Notes: generated by a model from the sequence alone, not told the origin. Counted from the stretch's first letter, positions 1 to 5,576 are shown. The stretch: DNA of 6,381 bases from Chloroflexota bacterium (GCA_003158495.1 PMJT01000213.1:1-6381); one strand, 5' to 3'. Made by a program: numbers and translations.

Positions 1-500
1 CGCGGCGACCGTACCCCGGCCGGATGCTGCGTGACCACGACCTGGTGGGAGCCCTCGACGTCGATCATCCAGATCGCGTCCTCGCGGACGAGGGCGATGC
101 GGCGGCCGTCGGGCGACCACTGCGGATCCGAAACGGGCTTCTCTGTGGCCGTCAGCTGCTCCGGGTAGCCGCCTCGAACCGGCATCAGGAATACCTGGCG
201 GGCGCCCCCAGCTTCGGCCGTGAAGGCGACTCGGCGGCCGTCCGGCGAGAGCCTGAATTCGCGCGGCGACTCGACGGCGGCCGCCTGCTCGATCGTCAGT
301 CCGTCACGTGAGGTGCGCCGAGGCCGGCCGATCTCCGCGCCGGGACGGGACTGGTCCGCCGGCGTCTTGACCTGGCCCGAGGCATCGGCGGTGCCGTCCA
401 GGCTCGTGCCCGCGACCGCATGCAACTCTCCAACCTCGTAGGAGGCTTCAGTCCGGGCGGCGCCGGCGGGTCTGCGTTTCCCGCCGCTACTATCGGTCAC
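1..500 (-). CDS. S9-peptidase-like beta-propeller protein, N-terminal part (cut by window edge)
   Basis: The frame is open from a GTG at 500-498 to the left edge, about 166 residues. Two PD40/TolB-type propeller strands are visible: LSPDGRRVAFTAEAGG near residues 85-100 and WSPDGRRIALVREDAIW near 128-144. They are joined by a typical blade segment with QVFLMPVRGG. This pattern is usual for the N-terminal propeller of S9 dipeptidyl/acylaminoacyl peptidases, whose alpha/beta-hydrolase domain would lie beyond the window; a TolB-like propeller protein without a peptidase domain is the alternative. Before the propeller lie about 70 residues of polar, low-complexity sequence, with no clear signal peptide. 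The GTG start is chosen because its GTGA overlaps the TGA of the upstream deacetylase gene, which suggests coupled translation. A later start nearer residue 70 is possible. The propeller call is firm; the peptidase identity is inferred. Confidence 0.72.
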   Translation of the reverse strand, partial: MTDSSGGKRRPAGAARTEASYEVGELHAVAGTSLDGTADASGQVKTPADQSRPGAEIGRPRRTSRDGLTIEQAAAVESPREFRLSPDGRRVAFTAEAGGARQVFLMPVRGGYPEQLTATEKPVSDPQWSPDGRRIALVREDAIWMIDVEGSHQVVVTQHPAGVRSP

Positions 501-1372
501 TTCCCGCCCCACTCCAGGCCTGCGAACCGATCCTCCTTCTCGCCAACCGGGAGGGGGGGATCGACCCGGACGAAGGTCTCGGTCCCGAACATGCGCTCCA
601 TCTGTGCCCGAGCCTCTGGATCGTCCCACGGCCGGTTGCGCATCTGGCTGTCGTGGCAGGCAAGGGCGGCGATCTTCCGCTCCAGGACCGAGCCGATCGG
701 GACGACGGTCGTGATCTCGTCGTCCGGCCGGGCGAGTTTCTCGAAGGCTTCCTGCTGGCGCAGGTCATCCTCGCTCGGCGGCTTGTCGTCGCCTCCCCGG
801 CGCCGCTCCTCTTCCATACCGGCTCGCATGGCGGCGATGTACGAGCGCGGCAGGGCCTGGTGGTAGAGAGCAATTGGCCCGCCCGGCTCGGCCGCGGCCT
901 CCTCGTACGCGGCGGTGGCAGTGGCGGAGCACGCAGTGTGGTCTGGATGCCCATACACGCCGCCGGGATCGAAGGTCACGATGACCGCCGGCCGGAGCCG
1001 CCGGATCACGGCGACAATTCGCTCCACGACCTCTGCCTTGGGGGCCAGGCTGAGCGAGCCTTCGGGCGCTCCCCAGCCCTCCATCCCGGAGTCGCGGTAG
1101 CCAAGGAAGATCGGCTCGGCGATGCCGAGGGCTTCACACGCGCAGGCGAGTTCGGCTCGCCGGATCTCCGGATCGAGCGCGTGGTCGACATCCATCTCGC
1201 CGGGGCGCCCGCCCTGGTCGCCGTTGGTGGCGCAGAGGACCCAGACCTTGTTGCCTGCGGCCGCGGCCAGGGCCATAACGCCGCCGGCGCCATAGCTCTC
1301 GTCGTCGGGGTGGGCGAAGATCGCCAGCAGACCGCTCGGGGCCGTGGAATTGGCCTCCTTCCCGCCCGCCAT
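497..1372 (-). CDS. LmbE/PIG-L family zinc-dependent deacetylase
   Basis: This 291-residue protein belongs to the PIG-L/LmbE family, zinc enzymes that hydrolyse N-acyl groups from amino sugars or related conjugates; MshB and Mca of mycothiol metabolism are the best-known bacterial members. The hallmark AHPDDE motif is at residues 20-25, and GHPDH is at 141-145. By comparison with MshB the zinc ligands should be His21, Asp24 and His145, with Asp23 as the likely general base. LGYRDSGM at 90-97 and VTFDPGGVYGHPDH are also typical. The ATG at 1372 shares one base with the TGA of proC (TGATG) and has no good Shine-Dalgarno, so it is probably translated by coupling. Its stop overlaps the next start by 4 nt. 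The substrate cannot be read from the sequence: mycothiol-type (MshB/Mca) or bacillithiol-type deacetylation are options, and no thiol-pathway gene lies in the window. Confidence 0.93.
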   Translation of the reverse strand: MAGGKEANSTAPSGLLAIFAHPDDESYGAGGVMALAAAAGNKVWVLCATNGDQGGRPGEMDVDHALDPEIRRAELACACEALGIAEPIFLGYRDSGMEGWGAPEGSLSLAPKAEVVERIVAVIRRLRPAVIVTFDPGGVYGHPDHTACSATATAAYEEAAAEPGGPIALYHQALPRSYIAAMRAGMEEERRRGGDDKPPSEDDLRQQEAFEKLARPDDEITTVVPIGSVLERKIAALACHDSQMRNRPWDDPEARAQMERMFGTETFVRVDPPLPVGEKEDRFAGLEWGGK

Positions 1373-2310
1373 CAGCGGGAAACGCGGCGATCGGCCGCTG
1401 CGCGTGGTCCCGTGCCGTTGGCTGACTTGCCGTTGGCGGGCTTGCCGGCCGCGTCGACGCTGCCTTCGTCCAGGCCGAGACCCTTCTCGAGGTCCGCGCC
1501 CAGTTCGACCGTTCGCCGGTATGAGGCCCAGACGGCCTCCGACAGAACGGTTCGGAGCCGGCCGGATTCGAGCTCATGGATGGCCGCGGCGCTGGTGCCG
1601 CCGGGCGACGTGACCATGTTTCGGAGTACCGCGGGGTGCTGGGCGGTCGCCTTGGCAAAGGCCGTGCTGCCTTCAAGCGTTTCGATGACAAGGTCGTGGG
1701 CGATATGGCGCGGGAAGCCCAGGTGGACCGCAGCGTCGATCAACGCTTCCATTACCAGGAACACATACGCCGGTCCGGTGCCGCTTACGGCGGTGGCCAT
1801 CTCGACGAACCTCTCGTCGTCCACCTGCAGGTCTACGCCAAGGGCGCCGAGCAGGACTCGCGCCTGGTCTGTCTGCTCCGCGGTGACTTCCGGAGTCGCG
1901 TACCAGACCGTGATGCCTCGCCCGATCTGGGCCGGTGTGTTGGGCATGCTGCGCACGACTTCGCGATGATCCAGCAGGCCCGTCAGAACCCGGCACGTCG
2001 CCCCGGCGACGATCGAGACGACGAGCTGCTCCGGCCGAAGCTCGCCGCCGAGTTCGTGCCCAACCTTGGTGAGCGTCTGCGGCTTTACAGAGAGCAGAAT
2101 CACGTCCGCGTCGCGGGCCGCTTCAACGTTGGAGGCAACCATCCGCACGCCGTATTGGGCCGTCAACTCGTCACGGCGCTCGGCTCGCGGCTCGCTTCCG
2201 ACGATCTGGCGGGGCTCGACGAGATGACCACGCAGAAGCCCGGCGATGATCGACTCGGCCATTACACCGGAGCCGATTGTCGCGACGGTTCGGTTCGAAA
2301 GCGGCGACAT
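1372..2310 (-). CDS. proC: Pyrroline-5-carboxylate reductase
   Basis: ProC catalyses the last step of proline synthesis, the NAD(P)H-dependent reduction of 1-pyrroline-5-carboxylate to proline, in the cytoplasm. The Rossmann nucleotide motif IGSGVMAES is at residues 12-20 and SVKPQ at 74-78. RSMPNTPAQIGRG (120-132) and SGTGPAYVFLVMEALIDAA (176-194) are family blocks. The C-terminal signature VTSPGGTSAAAIHELE (233-248) matches the P5CR pattern. The core ends near residue 275. The 312-residue length exceeds the usual ~270 because of a tail of about 35 residues, rich in Gly, Ala, Lys and Arg, that looks disordered. The ATG at 2310 has no Shine-Dalgarno, but TATACT lies 7 nt upstream, so the mRNA is probably leaderless. 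The gene heads an operon with the LmbE-type deacetylase and the S9-like protein. Confidence 0.97.
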   Translation of the reverse strand: MSPLSNRTVATIGSGVMAESIIAGLLRGHLVEPRQIVGSEPRAERRDELTAQYGVRMVASNVEAARDADVILLSVKPQTLTKVGHELGGELRPEQLVVSIVAGATCRVLTGLLDHREVVRSMPNTPAQIGRGITVWYATPEVTAEQTDQARVLLGALGVDLQVDDERFVEMATAVSGTGPAYVFLVMEALIDAAVHLGFPRHIAHDLVIETLEGSTAFAKATAQHPAVLRNMVTSPGGTSAAAIHELESGRLRTVLSEAVWASYRRTVELGADLEKGLGLDEGSVDAAGKPANGKSANGTGPRAAADRRVSR

Positions 2311-2317
2311 GCCGGCG

Positions 2318-2323
2318 AGTATA
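2318..2323 (-). promoter_or_regulatory. -10 box of proC, probable leaderless start
   Basis: TATACT reads on the minus strand with exactly 7 nt (cgccggc) between it and the proC ATG, so transcription should begin at or next to the A of the start codon. No good -35 hexamer is visible 16-19 nt further upstream, and there is no Shine-Dalgarno. The same TANNNT-N6/7-ATG layout occurs at three other genes in this window. Confidence 0.6.
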
Positions 2324-2484
2324 GGCGCGCACGAGGCTCGACGAGGGGTGGTTTCGCGCGGAATTGCGCTCTGCGGACTCCCGCAGGCGAGGCCGGGGCG
2401 GATCCGAGGCGACCACCGTGCGATCCCGAAGCGGCCCCCGCACAGTGCCGCGCCGCACTCGAGGTGGACCCGAAACCGGCCCGG

Positions 2485-2631
2485 ACAGACGAGAGCCGGT
2501 CGCCCAAGGGAGGTAGGCGACCGGCTCTATGTTTCCGTCCTGGAACCTGGAGGAGGAGGGAGGAACTGAGGAGGATACTGGGGTGAGAGACTGAACCAAT
2601 CCTGAAAAGTGGCGGCTCGTCTGTGTTTTTT
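2485..2631 (+). ncRNA. Candidate structured small RNA, unassigned
   Basis: The gap between proC and the BtuF-like gene holds a nested fold. An outer helix pairs acagacgag (2485-2493) with ctcgtctgt (2616-2624); beyond a 2-nt bulge, 2496-2498 can pair with 2613-2615. Inside it, directly abutting, is a perfect 13-bp hairpin, agagccggtcgcc (2492-2504) with ggcgaccggctct (2516-2528) and an 11-nt loop. The two helices share only 2492-2493, so they can stack. The interior 2529-2612 contains a purine tract with repeated GGAGG (about 2550-2573). On the + strand the closing helix is followed by G and then T6 (2626-2631), as at an intrinsic terminator, which favours + transcription and a product of about 145 nt. 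No clear + promoter was found. The reverse strand cannot be excluded: there the 13-bp hairpin could end the BtuF-like transcript. I do not recognise an RNA family. Confidence 0.35.
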
Positions 2632-2668
2632 GGAACGCACCGCGAGCGGCTTGCAGCGGCCGCCGAAC

Positions 2669-3568
2669 CTACTCGACGAGTGGCGTCCAGCTGTCCGGTG
2701 GCGAAGTGTCTATGAAGCCTTCCGGGTCGAAGATCTCCGCCAGCATGGCCACGCCGTCCACGACGCGCGGCCCGGGGCGGGAGAAATAGACCGACTCCAC
2801 GAAGAAGACGTGGCCGTTGCGGACAGCTTCGAGATCCTCCCAGACCTCGGGCTTCGGCAGCTTGCGCCAGACGGCCTGGGCCTGGATGACCGTCAGCCCG
2901 GCCGGCGCGAAGAAGAGCATCTCCGGGTCCACGTCACTGATTGCCTCCCAAGTGGTCACCGAGGCGGGCTCTCCCTCGCGGCCGAGGAGCTCCCAGCCGC
3001 CGGCCCGGCGAACCTGTTCCGGCAACCAGCGGCCGCTCGCCAGCAACGGAGAGAGGCCTTCCAGAACAACCACGCGCTTTGGCCGCAGGCCCTGGTCGTG
3101 GCGGGCGACGACACCCTGCTCTATCTCGCCGATGTCTTCGCGGAGTTCCTCGAGCAGTTCTATGGCGTCGTCTTCCGACTCCGTCATCGCGCCGACGGTG
3201 GTTATGGAGTGGAAGATTCCTTCCACGGCGATGGGGTCAAGCGCCACCAGGGCCGGCGTCCTTTGCGCCCCCATCAGCGCCGCTTCCAGTGCCCTCGAGT
3301 CCGGCCCGAGGCCGCCGTCGCGGTACACGATCAGGTCCGCCTGGGCAGCAAGGAGCGCGGGTCGGTCCAGCTCACTCGGCCCGAGCTCGTCGTCCTGGCT
3401 CGCGGCCACGGCCTCTACCCCAGGATGAGCTCTGGGGCGAGTTACGACCGCAACTCCGGCGATCTCCGGCGGGTAGTCACAGCGATGGCTGATTCCGACG
3501 AGCTGGTCGCCGAGGCCCAGCCCACAGATGATCTCGGTTGCCGATGGGAGGAGGGAGACTATGCGCAT
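2669..3568 (-). CDS. BtuF-like cobalamin/metal-chelate binding protein without signal peptide
   Basis: This 299-residue protein belongs to the periplasmic-binding-protein type 2 fold (Peripla_BP_2, COG0614), the BtuF/FhuD/FepB group that binds vitamin B12, siderophores or haem for ABC import. The first lobe opens with MRIVSLLPSATEIICGLGLG and GISHRCDYPPE (25-35). A long acidic helix at about 125-151 joins the two lobes. The second lobe contains VVVLEGLSPLLASGRWLPE (166-184) and the conserved block SRPGPRVVDG (263-272). The protein starts directly at the first beta strand with no signal peptide or lipobox, as in a known cytosolic-looking subgroup usually annotated as cobalamin-binding protein. 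The Cys-containing segment often seen near residue 85 in that subgroup is here YRDGGLGPDS. No permease or ATPase gene is adjacent. The ATG at 3568 has no Shine-Dalgarno, but TAGACT lies 6 nt upstream. Family is firm; ligand is inferred. Confidence 0.88.
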   Translation of the reverse strand: MRIVSLLPSATEIICGLGLGDQLVGISHRCDYPPEIAGVAVVTRPRAHPGVEAVAASQDDELGPSELDRPALLAAQADLIVYRDGGLGPDSRALEAALMGAQRTPALVALDPIAVEGIFHSITTVGAMTESEDDAIELLEELREDIGEIEQGVVARHDQGLRPKRVVVLEGLSPLLASGRWLPEQVRRAGGWELLGREGEPASVTTWEAISDVDPEMLFFAPAGLTVIQAQAVWRKLPKPEVWEDLEAVRNGHVFFVESVYFSRPGPRVVDGVAMLAEIFDPEGFIDTSPPDSWTPLVE

Positions 3569-3574
3569 CGACCC

Positions 3575-3580
3575 AGTCTA
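3575..3580 (-). promoter_or_regulatory. -10 box of BtuF-like gene, probable leaderless start
   Basis: TAGACT on the minus strand stands 6 nt before the ATG, with no Shine-Dalgarno between. A transcript starting 6-7 nt after the box would begin at the start codon. No convincing -35 hexamer is seen upstream. The same TAGACT hexamer occurs upstream of the YHS gene. Confidence 0.5.
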
Positions 3581-3608
3581 GCGATGCCGGATTGGCTGCC
3601 ACTTATTT

Positions 3609-3638
3609 CCGGGGGCGCCGCCGCTGCGGCGCCCCCGG
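3609..3638. other. Perfect 13-bp GC hairpin between ferredoxin and BtuF-like genes
   Basis: ccgggggcgccgc (3609-3621) and gcggcgcccccgg (3626-3638) are exact reverse complements around a 4-nt loop. It lies about 28 nt upstream of the BtuF-like -10 box and downstream of the ferredoxin terminator. Neither strand has a T-tract after it, so it is not a canonical intrinsic terminator. It may be a backup terminator, an insulating element, or a protein-binding dyad. Confidence 0.55.
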
Positions 3639-3697
3639 CATGGCCGGTGCGTCCGGGCGGTACGGCGGGGCGCTGCACGAGGCCGAGCCCGGAATCG

Positions 3698-3723
3698 AAA
3701 GCGCCCGGCCGAGGCCGGGCGCT
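3698..3723 (-). terminator. Intrinsic terminator of ferredoxin gene
   Basis: On the minus strand, 20 nt after the ferredoxin stop codon, agcgcccggc and gccgggcgct form a near-perfect GC stem (3700-3723) with a CTCG-type loop. TTT and then CGATT follow. The stem is strong but the U-tract is short, as often in GC-rich bacteria. Confidence 0.7.
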
Positions 3724-3742
3724 CTATCGATCGAAGCGAGGT

Positions 3743-4030
3743 TCAGGCAGGCTTGAGCGCGTTCACCTTGGCGCGGGCGGCGTCCTTGTCCGTGTACCAG
3801 AGGGCGTTGATCTCCGTGTACGCGACCCACTGGGCCGGGAGGGCATCCTCGGCGAAGATCGCGTTGACCGGGCATTCCGGCTCGCAGGCGCCGCAGTCGA
3901 TGCACTCGTTCGGGTCGATGAAGAGGGTGCGATCGGTGCCCTCGTCGAAATGGATACAGTCGACCGGGCAGACGGATACGCACGCCTGGTCCATCGTGTC
4001 GACGCAGGGCTCGGCGATGATATATGCCAT
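3743..4030 (-). CDS. fdxA: FdxA-type 7Fe ferredoxin ([3Fe-4S][4Fe-4S])
   Basis: This 95-residue soluble electron carrier has the bacterial FdxA layout. The eight cysteines are C9, C17, C21, C25, C43, C46, C49 and C53. The first motif is C-x7-C-x3-C-P-V-D-C; the second is C-I-D-C-G-A-C-E-P-E-C-P. By analogy with Azotobacter ferredoxin I, C9, C17 and C53 should hold the [3Fe-4S] cluster, and C21, C43, C46 and C49 the [4Fe-4S] cluster, leaving C25 free. The tail with DALPAQWVAYTEINALWY is typical of the family. The ATG at 4030 is supported by AGGAG (4042-4038) with a 7-nt spacer. The gene lies 118 nt after the YHS gene and ends in its own terminator. Its redox partner is unknown; no oxidoreductase is adjacent. 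Confidence 0.95.
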   Translation of the reverse strand: MAYIIAEPCVDTMDQACVSVCPVDCIHFDEGTDRTLFIDPNECIDCGACEPECPVNAIFAEDALPAQWVAYTEINALWYTDKDAARAKVNALKPA

Positions 4031-4089
4031 CGGGCTTCTCCTGGAGTCGTGAATTCTTCGTCAGGCTGGAGGCCCAGCGGCACTCCCAA

Positions 4090-4104
4090 CGCTCACCCTG
4101 AGCG
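4090..4104. repeat. Small dyad upstream of ferredoxin gene
   Basis: cgctca (4090-4095) and tgagcg (4099-4104) are perfect inverted repeats with a 3-nt centre, about 60 nt upstream of the ferredoxin ATG. A second small dyad, gctgg/ccagc, lies at 4065-4078. Either could form a weak hairpin or be an operator in the 5' region; no clear -10/-35 pair was found here. Confidence 0.3.
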
Positions 4105-4109
4105 TACCA

Positions 4110-4141
4110 CGCAGGCGGCCTTCGGCGTGGCCCAGCCTGCG
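4110..4141 (-). terminator. Hairpin just after YHS gene, possible terminator
   Basis: cgcaggcggcc (4110-4120) pairs with ggcc (4129-4132) and gcctgcg (4135-4141), giving an 11-bp stem with a 2-nt bulge. On the minus strand it begins 7 nt after the YHS stop codon. No T-tract follows, so it may be a weak or Rho-assisted terminator, or a 3'-end stabiliser that lets some transcripts reach the ferredoxin gene. Confidence 0.45.
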
Positions 4142-4148
4142 CGGCCGG

Positions 4149-4316
4149 TTACATGTGCGGTTCGTAGTTGGGGTCGAGATACTTCTCCGGATCCTCTTCG
4201 AACTCGAGCTTGCAGCCGCGACCGCAGAAGTAGTAGGTCTCGCCGTTGTACTCGAACTTGAGGTCCGAACTGGTGTCGACTTCCATCCCGCAGACGGGAT
4301 CCTTCGCTGCTGCCAT
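4149..4316 (-). CDS. Stand-alone YHS-domain protein, 55 aa
   Basis: This short gene encodes a 55-residue protein that is essentially one YHS domain (PF04945). It opens MAAAKDPVCGMEVD, continues with FEYNGETYYFCGRGCKLEF and ends the domain with EDPEKYL. The Cys residues at 9, 31 and 35 are those expected to bind a metal ion in YHS/TRASH-like domains. Such domains occur in copper-transporting ATPases, some monooxygenases, and as small free proteins thought to bind or sense metals; the role here is inferred only. The ATG at 4316 has AAGGAG (4326-4321) 4 nt upstream. A promoter with ATGACA and TAGACT lies at 4411-4382. Its downstream neighbour on the same strand is the iron-sulfur ferredoxin, so a shared metal or redox context is possible but unproven. 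Family is firm, function unknown. Confidence 0.92.
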   Translation of the reverse strand: MAAAKDPVCGMEVDTSSDLKFEYNGETYYFCGRGCKLEFEEDPEKYLDPNYEPHM

Positions 4317-4381
4317 GGTTCTCCTTCGACCGGTCGACCAAGCGAAATGGCTCCGCTGCGGACGCTCACGCGGTCGGATCG

Positions 4382-4411
4382 AGTCTAAGCCCAGTCGGCC
4401 GAGACTGTCAT
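4382..4411 (-). promoter_or_regulatory. Candidate sigma70-type promoter of YHS gene
   Basis: On the minus strand, ATGACA (4411-4406) and TAGACT (4387-4382) are separated by 18 nt, close to the housekeeping consensus (5/6 and 4/6 matches). Transcription would start near 4374, giving a leader of about 58 nt that carries the AAGGAG ribosome-binding site. Confidence 0.5.
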
Positions 4412-4509
4412 CGAGCGCGCCGGACTGTGGGCGACATTCGCGAGGGGAGAGCCTCCGGCGGCCGTCGCCGCGCCGTGAGAATCGGCGCGCACTACCTCAT
4501 CGAGCAGCG

Positions 4510-4515
4510 TAGGAT
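4510..4515 (+). promoter_or_regulatory. -10-like box before DksA/TraR-type gene
   Basis: TAGGAT stands 7 nt before the ATG at 4523, the same layout as at proC. The AGGA within it could instead serve as a weak ribosome-binding site 8 nt from the ATG, so this site is ambiguous. No clear -35 was found. Confidence 0.35.
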
Positions 4516-4522
4516 GCGCGCC

Positions 4523-4855
4523 ATGAAGTCGAACCCCGTGGATGAGGCTCGCCGCACGCTCGAAGCCGAGCGTGATCGACTCCGGCTGGAGCTGTCCGAA
4601 GAGGTCGAACACCCGAAGGTCGCCCACGGCGCCCAGACGGCCGCGGCCACCGAAGTCACGGAAAGCCAGCGAGGCCAGCAGATGCGCGAACGCGAACGGC
4701 TCCACCTCGTCCAGATCGAAGGCGCCCTTCGCCGCATCGATGCCGGCACATTCGGAATCTGCCAGGACTGCGGCAAGCCGATCGCCCCGGAGCGCCTCGA
4801 GGCCCTGCCCTGGGCCACTGACTGCGTCGACTGCCACTCGAAGCGCCGCCACTGA
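4523..4855 (+). CDS. DksA/TraR-family C4 zinc-finger protein
   Basis: This 110-residue protein has a charged, coiled-coil-like N-terminal half (about 6-75, rich in Glu and Arg). A C-terminal C4 zinc finger follows: FGICQDCGKPIAPERLEALP and then DCVDC, with ligands C80, C83, C101 and C104. DksA-type proteins insert into the secondary channel of RNA polymerase and adjust promoter choice with ppGpp. I see no DxxDxA acidic tip like that of E. coli DksA in the coiled coil, so the effect may differ. The frame is open further upstream, to an ATG at 4427, but the extra residues look non-coding. The ATG at 4523 follows a TAGGAT box by 7 nt and starts directly at the coiled coil; the ATG at 4514 is an alternative. 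It is transcribed divergently from the YHS gene and precedes two stress-type genes. Confidence 0.9.
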   Translation: MKSNPVDEARRTLEAERDRLRLELSEEVEHPKVAHGAQTAAATEVTESQRGQQMRERERLHLVQIEGALRRIDAGTFGICQDCGKPIAPERLEALPWATDCVDCHSKRRH

Positions 4856-4949
4856 GCGTCCGAGCGCCGCAGTCCGCCCGCTCGAATTCCGGCCGTCTGG
4901 CTCGCCCCATCGAAGGGGAGGGTTCTCATCCTCGCAACGGGCTCCCGTC

Positions 4950-4970
4950 GGGTCCAGGATCGTCTGACCC
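4950..4970. repeat. Small dyad upstream of CsbD gene
   Basis: gggtc (4950-4954) and gaccc (4966-4970) are perfect inverted repeats with an 11-nt spacer in the 161-nt gap between the zinc-finger gene and the CsbD gene. It could be an operator or part of a weak hairpin. Another short stem, cccc/gggg, lies near 4904-4918. No T-tract is seen. Confidence 0.25.
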
Positions 4971-5016
4971 AGTGATGACGACTACGTGGGCAGATATGGC
5001 TAATGGGAGCATCGGC

Positions 5017-5190
5017 ATGGCAGGCGAACGTACCAAAGGCTCGATCAATAAGGCAACCGGCAAGGTCGAAGAGGACCTCGGCAAGTTGACCGGCGATCGG
5101 TCGCAGCAGGCCAAAGGCAAGGCCAAGCAGATCCAAGGTAGCGCGCAGCAGGGCGTTGGCAACCTGCAGGACGCCGCCAAACCGCGCTGA
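5017..5190 (+). CDS. CsbD-family stress protein
   Basis: This 57-residue, very hydrophilic protein matches the CsbD family (PF05532): MAGERTKGSINKATGKVEED, then GKLTGDRSQQAKGKAKQIQG, ending GNLQDAAKPR. It is rich in Gly, Lys, Gln and Ala and has no hydrophobic segment. Family members are induced by general stress (Bacillus subtilis CsbD is under SigB; E. coli YjbJ is the homologue), but their biochemical role is not known. The frame extends upstream to a GTG at 4972 and an ATG at 4996. The ATG at 5017 is preferred because GGGAG (5005-5009) lies 7 nt before it and the family typically begins here. The membrane-protein gene follows after 104 nt and is probably co-regulated, since the two families often occur together. 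Confidence 0.9.
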   Translation: MAGERTKGSINKATGKVEEDLGKLTGDRSQQAKGKAKQIQGSAQQGVGNLQDAAKPR

Positions 5191-5294
5191 CCGGGACACC
5201 AAACGACACGGACGTGCCTTCTCCGGCGCTCACTCGGCACCCCGGGGCTGTTCGTCGCTCGTCCCCAATCCCCATCCAATGGAGGAACGACTTT

Positions 5295-5561
5295 ATGGGA
5301 ATCATCGCGTGGATCGTGCTCGGAGCCATCGCCGGCTTCATCACCAACCTGATCATGGGCGGCTCGGAAGGAGTCATCGCTACGATCCTCCTGGGCATCG
5401 TGGGCGCCGTTGTCGGAGGCTACCTGGCCGGCACGATCCTGAAGGTTGCCGATGTGACCGGTGTCAACGTCGAAAGCATCGTGGTCGCCGTGATCGGCGG
5501 CGTTGTCGTCGTCGCTGCGTACCGGATGTTGGTAGGCAACCGCTCCTCTAATCAAGTCTAG
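5295..5561 (+). CDS. GlsB/YeaQ/YmgE-family small membrane protein
   Basis: This 88-residue integral membrane protein is of the transglycosylase-associated family (PF04226), which includes GlsB and YeaQ. The three hydrophobic segments are at about 2-20 (IIAWIVLGAIAGFITNLIM), 27-48 and 61-80, with Gly-rich packing motifs such as GIVGAVVGGYLAG. The name transglycosylase-associated is historical; members are linked to envelope or general stress and carry no known enzyme site. The start at 5295 has GGAGG (5281-5285) with a 9-nt spacer. The frame is open upstream to 5214, but those residues are polar, unlike the family. It follows the CsbD gene, forming a likely stress pair. Confidence 0.92.
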   Translation: MGIIAWIVLGAIAGFITNLIMGGSEGVIATILLGIVGAVVGGYLAGTILKVADVTGVNVESIVVAVIGGVVVVAAYRMLVGNRSSNQV

Positions 5562-5576
5562 GGTTCGAAATAGCGG

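Noticed and set aside
653..1969. 438-codon open frame on the + strand
   Set aside because: It lies antisense to proC and the LmbE-type gene, both with clear catalytic motifs. Its product is Arg/Gly/Ala-rich with no recognisable domain. Long antisense frames are common in GC-rich DNA.
1576..2586. 336-codon open frame on the + strand
   Set aside because: It is mostly antisense to proC, and its product is a low-complexity basic sequence without motifs.
2171..2599. 142-codon open frame on the minus strand spanning the gap upstream of proC
   Set aside because: It overlaps the start of proC in another frame, is Arg/Ser/Pro-rich and has no motif; it also crosses the structured element.
2579..2612. 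Superficial likeness to a TPP riboswitch (ggggtgagagactgaacc)
   Set aside because: The conserved CTGAT core and the downstream conserved TPP segments are absent, and no thiamine gene is near.
2609..4261. 550-codon open frame on the + strand
   Set aside because: It runs antisense through the BtuF-like, ferredoxin and YHS genes. The product has no recognisable family motif, and no ribosome-binding site is evident.
4427..4522. Upstream extension of the DksA/TraR-type gene to an ATG at 4427
   Set aside because: The extra 32 residues look non-coding, and the -10-like box and coiled-coil start favour 4523.
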